From: Gavia stellata
Taxonomy: Eukaryota > Chordata > Aves > Gaviiformes > Gaviidae
Direction of reading: 5' to 3'
Length of the DNA stretch: 64,000 bases
Assembly (NCBI RefSeq): GCF_030936135.1
Contig: NC_082595.1
Span: 107,177,334-107,241,333 of the forward strand
Position numbers and translations under genes: made by a program. Shown in pieces: positions 40,034 to 50,828 of the stretch. Each line of letters opens with the position of its first letter. Position 1 is the stretch's first letter. Under the pieces are notes generated by a model that worked only from the letters and a program-made list of their open reading frames with translations, was not told the DNA's origin and did not search any database.

Positions 40034-40049
40034 CACACACACACACACA
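40034..40049. repeat. (CA)8 microsatellite
   Basis: Eight uninterrupted CA units. Such short arrays are often polymorphic. Confidence 0.9.
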
Positions 40050-40632
40050 GAGTCAGTATCCTCTTGGGATTTCTCCTTCTCCATCTTCTTTTTCTCCACA
40101 ATTTTTATGTAGTTACTTTTCCCTTTGCCAGTCGTATTTTCCACTCTGTTTTTTAAAGACATCTCCTTCTCCTCCCCTTTTCTCTTCTACTCATTCCTAA
40201 TCACATTTCGGCAAATTCAAGAGGGCTCAAAATAAGGCAAACATGATTAGCCTATCTCTGGCCCCACACGCCAGGGCTGACTTTATCTGGGGATGAATCT
40301 ACCCCCAAAGTGAATTTTATTTTGAATTTTCGTAGAAAAAACCTGTGCTGTGTTCATAGAGTGCCTTTTTTTGCTAAAGAATCACTAACAAACCAGTGCA
40401 CAAGCTATTTTAACTGTCTTCAGATAACTCAATGAACTCTTGTTCTATAGGTCACCACTCCTGCACCAACCTGTGCCTGATAACCCCCGGCTTTGTTTTC
40501 AACACGCCCTGTTTGCCCATGCATAGCTTTGCTAGAAAAGAGTTCATATTTAATTATGTGTATTATTATTATACTGCACTAGGTCTATCACAGAAAGACA
40601 AAATTCAGCAGGATAGCAGTGCACTTTAGTGT

Positions 40633-40699
40633 AGGCAGGGGGAAAAATAAGAAAAAAGAGGGAAAAAAAGAGAGGAAAGAAAAGAAATAAGAAGAAAGA
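40633..40699. repeat. Purine-rich (A/G) tract
   Basis: About 65 bases that are nearly all A or G (for example AAGAAAAAAGAGGGAAAAAA, GAGAGGAAAGAAAAGAAATA). On RUNX2 pre-mRNA this reads as a long pyrimidine tract, yet no exon follows it. Confidence 0.8.
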
Positions 40700-43181
40700 T
40701 TCCCACATCTGCTTGAATTGAAATGATCTAGAGATGTGTGGGTTTGGGTGTTGCCACCTCCCCCCCCCCAAAAAAATGTAGGGAAAAGAGAGCTCCATGC
40801 ACATCTGGAAGACCCCAGGCATCAATGGAACTGCAAGTCCCCAGAAACCAGCAAGGGGCTGAAGGCAGACTTGCCTTCCCCTTCTGGACATTTAAAATTT
40901 AGGGTTGTAACACGGAGTCATGTTGTGACAAAGAGATCCACAGAAGGAGCCACACTCCCCCAGTGAAATGTCCCAGTGAGATGAGATTACACTGCAGCTT
41001 CGCACGTTATGGGTTACTATGCTTTGATAAAAACTAAGACATGCTCACATGGAAAGCAAGCAGAAAACTCAACAAAACCTTCATATTCAGGAGGTGCTCA
41101 CAAAGAAGTGTAGGCAACTTAAACAAATCTCTTGCCCTGATTCCTGTGCAGAAAAAAAAATCCTATTAAGTACAGAGGAGCCATGAGGTACGGGCTGAAA
41201 ACACTCTAAAAAGGCCTTCCGAGTAGCACATAAGCAGCAGCAATGAAATATGCGATACATGTTTAAAACTCATTCCGCAAGCTGCTTTTCATCTCTCATT
41301 GATATATGTGTCCGTTGACAGAGAAATTCCTGATCCCAGGGGAGTGGGCTAAGAAAAGCTGTATTCCTTGGTCTCAGTCATGAGGCGTAATTTTATTTCA
41401 GGAAAAAAGATTAGGGTAGCAAGTGTGGATAGCTCAAGGAGAATCTGTGATCTGCTGCAGCAGCGAGTACATTAAAAAGCAATATAAAAGCTACATAAAA
41501 AATAGAATAAAATAATACTGCAGCTATCCCACTGCCTGCAACACTGCATTTAGGGCCAGTTGCTCTGCTGCAAAGACGATTTTGTGGAATAGATTGGGCT
41601 TGGAGGGGGTCAAAATGGTTATGGACACAGGCAGTCTTGGGTACGAAATGCAGTCAAAAAGACTGAGGCTGTCCCGTGAGTTACTGAATAAGGATGGGAC
41701 CCGGTGGCCATTGGAATAGATTAGGTCACAGGCAAGGAGATGGGAAAGAGATGAGAAAAATTGGGAGTTAATAGACAAAAGCTATACAAGCTGTTCTGAT
41801 TTGTCTGTTGTGATAGTACGAAACCCATTAGATATTAGAAATCCATTATTTGCTCCAAAATAACGAGAAATGTTCTGGTCTCTCACCGCTACGCAGCTGT
41901 TTCAAACCAAACACCAACCTGAGTATTAGTTCCTGGAGATTGAAAGCATTGCCATTAATCCACCCCAGTACCAATTTTGGCCATTTTACATGACCCAAAC
42001 CAAAAAATAGTACTGAGAGAGTGCAATAAAGTCAGGGCAAACTGCAGCTAGCCAGACAGTGCCTCCACTGCTGCTTGAGCTCGCCAGTCCAGGACGGCCT
42101 CAGATCACGTTAAAATGGCCCATGGAAGCCAATGTTCAATTATCACATCCCAAGCATGGCAGAAGATGTGAGGAGGCTTCATCTCCAGCTTAATCATTTC
42201 AGTTTAAACTAAACGAAGGAATGTCTCCCAGATCAAAGCAAGGCAATCTTGAGTCTGCTGGATGTGGTAACTGGAAAGGGACGTGAGCTCGTCTCTCATC
42301 ACTGAACTTCCACCGCTCCGCTGCAGAAGTCAAGATGTAAATTGGGCCATGGAAGAGGCTGACTTGCAGAATGTAAATGTGGTGTTGATGCTTGAAGATT
42401 TTTACCTCCTCGGGGAGGAGGGGTGCGCGTTTTTATCTTTCAGCTTGTGGGTGTGGAACTGAAAACTAATCAGATTATGCTACACGTGGCCTCGCCAGAT
42501 GCTGACACTCAGGGACTCCCTTTCTTTGTACCGTGTACACCACCCGCCAGTTTTTTTGTGTGTGTGTTTTTTCTTTCTGGTACCAAGGAGATCTGGTTAC
42601 CAGATTTTCAACAGATGCTTTTATCACTCTCAAGTGGGTTAGCTATTTTCAGTCATCGCCCAGTTCTATCTTTTCTGCTTTTGCCTTAACAACAAGAAGT
42701 ATCGTGGGAGTCAGGTGTCTCTGTAAAAGAGCCAAGGGAAGGCAGAAAGGTCATGAAAGCAAGAACCTGGGCTCTCCTGCTGGGGACACAATTGCTGCGG
42801 CATCCCAAGCAGAACGGAGGGTAACGACCCAACATAAAATACCACCACGGTTTGTGTTTGCTGTATGTCATGAGGGTGCTCAGCATCAGCTGGTGAAGTT
42901 TGGAGAGTCACTCCATGGGGTGACTACAGCTGGAAAGGGCAAACACAATAAAAATCCTTTGAACGCCAGGGCCAGTAACCGAGGCTTTCTATGGCTCTGG
43001 GTTCAGTGCTGAGATTGAGAAAGGAGAAAACTTTAATGGAAAAGGGACTTTCCTTCAGGCTAAGGAGTGGCAGAAAGAAGAAGAATCACCTGGTTTACAA
43101 GCTATGAATTTCTAGCCTTCCCTGACTTCAAGAGAAGCACATTAGAGCCCAAGAACCCAAGTTTTGATTATTCCCAATGTT

Positions 43182-43219
43182 CTCCAAAGGTGAAGTGCTT
43201 CTCCAAAGGTGAAGTGCTT
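43182..43219. repeat. Perfect 19-bp tandem duplication
   Basis: CTCCAAAGGTGAAGTGCTT occurs twice without a mismatch at 43182-43200 and 43201-43219. Exact identity implies a recent slippage or duplication event, or an assembly artefact. Confidence 0.9.
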
Positions 43220-45189
43220 TAAAAAGGTAAAGAATGGGCACATTTTTTCCTACTAACGTTTTATGTCTTTGAGACAAGCACTCTGATTATGTCTCTTTTA
43301 ACACTAGCACAGTGGTGACACATTTCTGCGTACATGCTGTAGAAGACAATTTCACGCCGCAAAAAAGATAAGTTATGTGTCCTCTGAATTTCATCACAAA
43401 ATCTCCTTAAATTCTTTTTAGATGTCTTCCTGCGTTTCATCCCATTTGGTCCTATGGATCAGATGTAAGTGGGAGATACTGATATGGGCTTGACTATGAA
43501 TTCAGCTACAGGCTTGTAAAGCTGAAGTCAAGAGAGCCACGTTTATGCCATGGTAAAAGAGTTGAGACCTGAGCCTAAGGCTTCTTCCACAGCTGTTGTG
43601 CTGGGACTGAATAACGCTGCGCATTCAGCATGAAGCAAAAATAGTCATTGTTCTGTTACAAATTTCAGACAATACATCATTGCAGCAAGATGTCACTCCA
43701 AAGCAGTGTCAATCTATGCACTGGAGGTAAAAATAAGAGAGCCATAAATCAGCAAAAGCCCAGAAGACGAACGTCAGCTCTTTGCAAAGAAAAAAATCTC
43801 TGAAGCAAGTCGCAGGAGTCCCTCTTGTGTCCCTTGTCTTGTGACAAACTCTCATCCCCGGGCTGGCTTCCCCCCCCAGTCCTACTGAATGCACCCAATC
43901 CAAAGTTCATGAAAAAAACCCCAAAACACCAAAGAGCCAAACAGTTTTTACCCAGGAAAGGGAAAAGTTTGGAACCCTTCCAGTCTCTTGGGTAAAGGCA
44001 CAATTATGAGAAGAAAAATATAATCCACCCAAGAGACATAATTACATAATTAGGCCATAGGCTGTGCATAGGAAAGGTTCTTATAGTTCATAAAACAAGG
44101 AGCTACATAGGTGCAGTAACTGCAGTTAATTCACTCAATGGAGAAAAAAAAGATGTTTGTTTTTTAAATAGCTGAGGGCACCACTTTGCATTAGACTGAA
44201 GAGCTTATTCTCCTGACTGTACACAGAGCCCTGTTAGTGTCAACAGGAGTCACTCAGACGCAGGCAGAAAACAAGACCCTGTCTCTTTTTGTTCTTAAAA
44301 AAGACATATTTTTTACCCAAAGCAGGGAAGCCCTGTGCCTGAAACTACTGCAGAGAAATGGGAATAAATAAAGACAGAGGAACGTACACTGTGGATGGGC
44401 TCAGTTCCTATACAACGGATCTAATGTGGCCCATTGCCAAAACCCCACTGAGCTCCTCCTCCCTGACCCCTGCTCTCCTGAAGGTCTGCAGACTACTGGT
44501 ACGGCTCCAAAAGGGCCAGATCCAGCTCCCAGGGGAACCAGTTACGCTACCGGCTTCTCGGAGCTGTGGCTGCAACCCGGGGTGAGCAGAGGCAAGGGCA
44601 GGTTTGAACCTCAGCCTAGAGGTCAAGCCCGTGGAGCATCTCTGGTGTCGATGGTCATCTCCCCACTGACTTACTGGGAGCAAATGCCGACTCAGCTCAT
44701 CTCGCAGGCAGCCCGCCCAGCACGGGACGCAGCCAGAGCTTCCAGCGGGCTGCAGGGAGGAAGGGGCAGGAAGGGTGGGGGGAAACAATCCCATGGGTGT
44801 GTAAGCTGTGTCCCTTCGTGCCCACGGGAATGACTCTAACTCAACCATTGCAAAGCCTTTGAGGATATAAAGCGCTATCGGTGCTTTTTAAAATTTAGCT
44901 GGGGTCTGCGAAACGCACGCATCCAGCTGAAAGACAGACCCAGAGGTGAGGGTTTTTCAGCAAATGGCAGCAGCTGCAAAGGAGCCTCTCGCTCCCAAAA
45001 TTTCTCTATGTAGAGAGGTGAAAAACGCCTGCTCGGAGCAGGGCTCCAGGCCGCTCCTCTGGCAGACAAGGGACTGATGGGGGGCACGTGGCAGGGGCTG
45101 AGCTGGCCAGGAAGCTGTGTCAAAGCACCAAAACCAGAAGATTTAACGAATGAAACCAAAACGGTGCTTTGAGAAAAGGGCCCAGCAGA

Positions 45190-45480
45190 GCAGGAAGGGG
45201 CTCGAGCGGGATTGCTTTTGCACCGGTTCCCTCCCACCCTTCAACTCATCCCAGCGTTGCAGGACCCCCGCTGCCCTCTGCTCTGCCCCTCTGCTGCGGT
45301 ACGGCTCGGCTCGCCCGTAAACGAGCAAGGTCTCCCCTTGCTGCAGTGTTTTGGTTTTTTTTTTTTTCTTTCTTTTTTCTTTCTGAAAAGCTTTTGAATT
45401 CTGATTTGGATCTTACGCTTGATCTCGAACATCAGCACAAACCGGCCGGGCCGGGGAGGGAGCAGGTGGGTGGGACCCCC
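45190..45480. promoter_or_regulatory. CpG-enriched intronic patch split by a T-rich tract
   Basis: CpGs cluster on both sides of a pyrimidine tract at 45355-45383: on the left GGCTCGAGCGGG, CACCGGTTCC, TGCGGTACGGCTCGGCTCGC and CGTAAACGAG; on the right CTTACGCTTGATCTCGAACA and ACCGGCCGGGCCGGGG. GC-rich sequence extends left to about 44480. It could be an intronic regulatory element; no promoter motif is convincing. Confidence 0.3.
45355..45383. repeat. T-rich/pyrimidine tract
   Basis: A run of T with interspersed C (TTTTTTCTTTCTTTTTTCTT) within the CpG-enriched patch. Confidence 0.8.
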
Positions 45481-46050
45481 TTGTGCGCGATGCTCTGCCT
45501 TCACCTTCACGAACATAAAGGAATCTGTGTGCACGTGTGCCAGGAAACCAGCTAAACATTGCTGGCATCGCTGCTCGGAGACATTCAAGACAACTCATAT
45601 AAACAGAGACTGTCACGCAAGTCTCGGTCCCTGCCTTAATTCCCTTTGCATGCTGGTACCTGTTACGCTCTCCCCCTTTTCCTCCCCCTTTTTTAGCAGA
45701 AGGGGAGAAGAGGGAGAGCAAGAGCTGTCCCGCAAAAGCGCAAGAGCTCCTCATTCTGACTTTATCATCCTCATCTTAACCCAGCAGTACCTTTGAGGAA
45801 CAGGGTTTCCTCCCCTCCCAAAGGTAGCTATCCCATAAAGAGCCTTCCAACTTCTATTGCTTGCTGCAGCGACCGGCAGTAAAGATCACAGCAAACGAAG
45901 GGGGCGAGAGGAGGGGGGGGAGAGAAAAAAAATCTCCTTGAACTGGCCTCCCTCCAGCTGGCAGGAGGGGATGGTTTTCTTAACGCTTGCGAAACCTGAT
46001 TACTTTAGAGGAATGAAAAGGGGGGGCGATGTAAACACAGCTATTAAACC

Positions 46051-46087
46051 AGATTTAAGGCGCTTAGTTTAAATCTAGTCTAAGCGC
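46051..46087. repeat. Interleaved inverted repeats (A-B-A'-B')
   Basis: AGATTTAA (46051-46058) pairs with TTAAATCT (46069-46076), and GCGCTTAG (46060-46067) pairs with CTAAGCGC (46080-46087). The two 8-bp pairings are interleaved rather than nested, the arrangement of a pseudoknot. The connecting loops are only one to three bases, so both stems could probably not form in full at once. Confidence 0.55.
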
Positions 46088-47799
46088 TCTCCGATGCTAC
46101 GCTGCTCTGCTCTCTAGAAATCAATAAGGTGCATTTTCATTTTTTGGTTTTGTTTTACACTCCCAAACCCAGGAGCGTATTGCAGGCTGAACACTGCCGT
46201 TACAACGGGATTTCAGGCATGGACGAAACAACAGTTAAGAATAATAGATGGATGTGTGCGTGTTTGCACTGTATCTTTCAACAGTTTTGCTGCCCTAGAA
46301 GACCACCGTGTTTATATCCATGCAGCAGGTTTTAAGCAGGTTGTTTAAACTTGATTAAAGTGGGATATTTCTAAAATAACCTTACTAATACAATTCAGAT
46401 GGCTAAAGAAACCTGAAAACATGGTTAAAAATAAAAAAGATGCCATTTCAATCTACACTGGCAGGGGTAACATGATATAAACTCCAAAAGAAAACAGTCT
46501 TTATAAGTTCAACTTGAAGGATTATCTTGTGTATCAGCACCCTCTGTGGCAGAGTAGCTTTTATCCACGTATCCACCCATGTTAATGCTGTTGCACAATT
46601 TACTCCAGCCATGATAGACAGATAATTGCTTTATCCACCCAAGTGTAATAAACGGAGTCTACTATGTTAATCCTTGTATTCTTATTGTCTGCGAATGCCA
46701 AGTAAGGGAGAGACGTACGCTGAAAACCCTACCCTCTCCTTCCAAAACTACTGGAGTTTACTCACCCTCAGATCTGCTAAAGTGTTCTTATTGCATTCCA
46801 CTCCTCCGCTTGCAGCGCCAAGTATTTTGAGTAGTGTCAAGTTATTGTTCTATAAAGGGCACCTACACTCAGGCTATACGGAGGCAGAAGCCAGGATGCA
46901 GGAGCCTTTAAAAAAAAAAAACCCCACCATCCTCAAACATCTTTTCCTACTCAGTAAGTAAAACAGGCCAAGTATTATTTGTTCCTGGGCATAGCACAGA
47001 AAGTAATTAACCTGTCATCCTAAAACTGGACATCTATTCAGTTTGTGTGGAGTCTGTCTGACTGTCGAGAAATGTCATTTAGCTGCTGGCCCATCAGTGT
47101 TTTCCACAAATATCTATAAAGATTTTTTATTCTGAATGTCAAAACCAGGCGTATCCTTTAAAAGGTTTACAGATTCCTGGTGGCTCCATGAGCTTAGGTT
47201 TGTGGCATCAAATTTGTAATGACAGTTTGATGGATGTCTCCCTTTCTTCCTCCTGAAAGGTATACAGAATCGGTGGTTCCCCCAGTAAAAATTATGCTTA
47301 ACGCTGTTCTTCGCTCTTATTTATACACCCAAGTGTGTCAAAAAGTCTCGTGCTGCTGGCAATGAGCGGGTTTATTGGGGCAACTTTCACGTTGCAGAAG
47401 GTATCCAACTTTCTGTGTAGTCAGAGCACTTGCACAAGCACCTACACAACGCGCAAGTTTTGAAGACGGACAGCCTTAAGCAGCACATAAATGATGCAGC
47501 TGGGCTTAAGAGAAGAAACGTTGGCCTAAAGATCCTGCCAACAATCCGAGAGGTGAGCTGCAGTTTTTATTCCCTTGCTATGCTCCACCTCTATTTGCCA
47601 ACGCCAGCGGGGGCATTTCTGTCTCAGGTGGAAGCTGGGATGGACTAACCTCGGCTTCCAAGTTTCTGAGGGAAAGAAAGTGTCCTTTAAAGGCTAAAAC
47701 ACAGCCATAGGGGATGCATAGATGGGAGTTCGGTGTTACAAAGTTGCTTGCTAAATATCACTAGCGATATTGAAAGGGAAGGTATTTTATGCGTCTTCG

Positions 47800-48755
47800 G
47801 CCAATTAATATTTATTATTTTCTTTAATAACTTGGACGACGCAATGCAAAGCACGATTATAAAATCTTGAGATGACATCCGATAGGGAGGGGAGCCCTCC
47901 AGACTTTGGAGAAAGGGGTCAGAATTCGAAACGGTCTTAGCAAATTGGACAAATGATCTTTGACCCATTGTTAGCAAAATTAGCATGCAGTAAAAGTTAA
48001 GCGCAGTGTATTACACTTGGGAGCAAGAAATCAAATGCTCAAACGCACCACAATGACAAACCTATTAGCCAGCAGCACTGCGGAGGACGATCTGGGGGTA
48101 GCAGCGAGTTGCAAGTTGAATGTGAGTCAATAATAGGATTCTGTCTTTTTTTAAAAAAACAGTGAAGTAAATGCAGTTCTGGGAAAGATTACTGGGTAAG
48201 TTGCATAGAAGACACAGAAGGTAACTGTTACGCCCCGCTCAGAAGTGGTGAGACATCAGCTGGATTGCTTTATCCCGTTCGGGACACCACCCTCTGAGAA
48301 AGATACAGACAAATGCGAGAGAATCCAGAGAAGAGCAACAGGAGTGATAAGAGATTTAGAAAGCATGACCTACATGGAAAAGTTGAAGGAAATACATTTG
48401 TTTAGTCTAGAAAAGAGACGAGCAGGAAAGGACATGATAAGAGTAAAATGTTTTCTAAAGAAAATGGTAATCAATTGATCTCTATGTCAGCTGAGAACAG
48501 AACAAGAAAAAGCTGGCTTCATTTGAGGTAGAGGAGATTTAAGAGATTAATGTACGGTATTAGCAAACTCCTTTTTAAGTATAGAAGAAAAAAATACAAA
48601 ACCCAGACTTGGTAAGTAAGTGGAAGGCACAGTACTGGAGGATTTAAGAATTTGGACAGATGTCAGTGATGATCTAAGTATATATAATACTTCCTCTGAG
48701 GAAAAATGGACTAGGTCGCCTGAGGTTTCTTTTAGCCCTACTGTTCTAGGCCTGA
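47800..48755 (+). mobile_element. Ancient CR1/L3-type LINE remnant, 3' part of ORF2 and 3' end
   Basis: Plus-strand translation, across several frames and stops, still shows the CR1 reverse-transcriptase C-terminal order. The NLDDAMQST block is near 47830, CAGTGTATTACACTTGGGAG near 48005, GAGGACGATCTGGGGG near 48085, KCERIQRRATGVIRDLESMT at about 48310-48370, and LFSLEKRRAGKDMI at about 48400-48440. The 3' end near 48700 (GGACTAGGTCGCCTGAGGTT, TTAGCCCTACTGTTCT) resembles 'ggactagatgacctctcgaggtcccttccagccctatgattct'. Stops and frameshifts are frequent, so it is inactive and old. The open frame 48245-48478 is only part of this element. Confidence 0.8.
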
Positions 48756-49537
48756 GCGATTGTCTGTGCTTGGTTAAGTCACGTACACAATATTTTTAAC
48801 ATGAGTACATTAAGTCAGGCAGCTCATGCTAACCGTGGGTCTGATGCTGCAAAGAGTTCAGCATCTCCAGCTGCCACGAAAGGGCACAGTGAACTGCAGG
48901 CTGCGGCTGCTTAGGTATTCCAGACCACGAGGCACCTGAGTTTGGAATCGTCTTAACCCCTCTGGGCCAGGGTTTCCTACGGCTCTAAGTTCAGAATAAC
49001 CGTCATTTCTTTGCCTCACAGTGGATATTACCAGATTGATGTCACCCTTAATTTAGCAAGCATGACTCTGAGCTTCCACTAGTTTTCGGGGCAGACCAAA
49101 CGAAGTAAAACTAGAATTTCACGCCCAATGCTCGGGAGTGTTCCTGCATTCCCAGATGAAGGTCCAGAAGACCATTAACATGTTACTAGTCCACAACTGG
49201 TTTTGGTTGTTGCTTTTCTGCTTTGCATCTGCTGGTTACTCGAAGAAAGATGGTGCCATGCAGAGTGGCCCTGGCCATCCTCTTCTGCTAAAACCCATGT
49301 GCTCCTCTCCATGCCAATATGAAGAACAAGGGACATCAAAATGACAAACTTCTTGGGGGAAAAAAACCCACTAAGCCTGGAAGCAAATGTTTTGGACAAC
49401 CTATGTCTTCTATGAGAGTGTAGGGAACTCCTCAACGCAGTGAGAGACTATAAAATCCTGGGATTTTCCAAAAGACAGCCTCATTATTTGCATTATTTGC
49501 TCCTGGAAGTGCTTCATTCATAACTATCTCCACTGGA

Positions 49538-49575
49538 TTTTTTTTTTTTTCCTTTGGCAGAAAAGAAAAGAAAAG
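49538..49575. repeat. T13 run followed by (AAAAG)3
   Basis: A T13 homopolymer at 49538-49550, then ten unique bases, then three AAAAG units at 49561-49575. Confidence 0.8.
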
Positions 49576-50815
49576 CTACATTCTGCTGTGAGCTACAGAA
49601 ACACAAATCCCATCCTTGCTACAACAACTCCAGCCCTACATACATTCATCTCACAATAAACCCCCCGAGCCCTAAGGCTGGCTGCCTCTACCCCGGACCG
49701 GCTGCTTAATAACATCATGCCCAAAACTCAGCAAAGCATTGCAAGCGCATGAGATGCAAGTCGTTGGCCAAAGTTAAGCCTGTCCTTACGGGCTTTGCAG
49801 GTAGCTAATTCAGTGCCTAAGCCGTGTGTTTAACCCGCTCAGGGGCGATACCTCCTACCAAAAGCCCCGGGGGGACAGAGGGGAGGGAGATGAGTGACAC
49901 AACTGCATTTGGCTGCAAGGAATGTAATATTTTTTTGAAGGGTTCTGGCAGGGGGCTGACCCTTTTGCCGACAGTTGTAAAGTTTGTTTAGTAATGGGGA
50001 GCCTCCCGTGAACTTAAAAACAATAGGAAAACAGAGTCCTGGAGAATAAATCTCGCCCCCTGCCCCAGTTCCCTGTGCGTTTGGCTACCAGAAGGTAACA
50101 AATCCCCAGGAATGTGGGCGGTGGGGGGGGGGATGCGCCTGCGAGACGGAGCTGGAGGGTGGCCAACACAAGCAGTGGGTGATGCCATTCACGGCACCGT
50201 GAACTGCGCCGATGAACACTCGGGGAAAGCCTGGGAAAGGCTGGGGCTACCGCAGGCAAGATGTCCCCTACGACTGCTTCTGCGGGAGCTCTTCAGGAGC
50301 TCGTCCCACAGAAACCCCAGATACCTCTTCTACTGCTTCCAGCCCTATCAAATTTAGTAGAAAGTGGGCTTCTCCTCAAGGCATGGAAGAGAAGATCGGT
50401 CCAAACAGGACCTGATTTTTATTTCTGAATTCATGAGTCTCCCTTGCCCATACACCGGGGGAGCTCAGAGGGCATTAATTTCTAGTCACTGGGCAGGACG
50501 TAGCATACGAGACAGGGAAACCTCTGTCTTATCACCAGTCCCCTGAGCTGCACAATCCTCTCCCAAGTTCATTTTTTAAAGAAGATTATAGCTCACAGGC
50601 TTTACTTTGACCCTGTTGTAACTACTCAATCATTTCACTGCTAAACAGAAATCCACTGGGGCATTACATTGTGGGTGCAACCCAGTGGAAAAAGGAAAAT
50701 CAAAGAAACAGAAGCTGTAAATGCCTAGTTATAAAAATCACAAGTCGTTCAAATGGGCAGCTGTGAAGTTGATAGTTTTCAAAGATGTGCACAAGCACAT
50801 ACATACAGCCCTACC

Positions 50816-50828
50816 TATATATATATAT
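50816..50828. repeat. Short TA microsatellite
   Basis: TATATATATATAT, six and a half units. Confidence 0.85.

Noticed and set aside
42533..43012. 159-codon plus-strand open frame
   Set aside because: Translation matches nothing I know, starts in a GT-rich simple stretch, and has no splice or poly(A) context.
44408..44848. Overlapping 146- and 135-codon frames on opposite strands
   Set aside because: Simultaneous open frames on both strands in a GC-rich stretch indicate composition, not coding.
48245..48478. 77-codon open frame with IQRRATGVIRDLES and LFSLEKRR
   Set aside because: This is the C-terminal part of a decayed CR1/L3 reverse-transcriptase frame, not a host gene; flanks carry the rest of the element with stops.
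50112..50132. Long G run (GGGCGGTGGGGGGGGG), considered as a G-quadruplex regulatory site; similar runs near 33011 and 45911
   Set aside because: Isolated G homopolymers are common in bird introns and no promoter or exon is adjacent.
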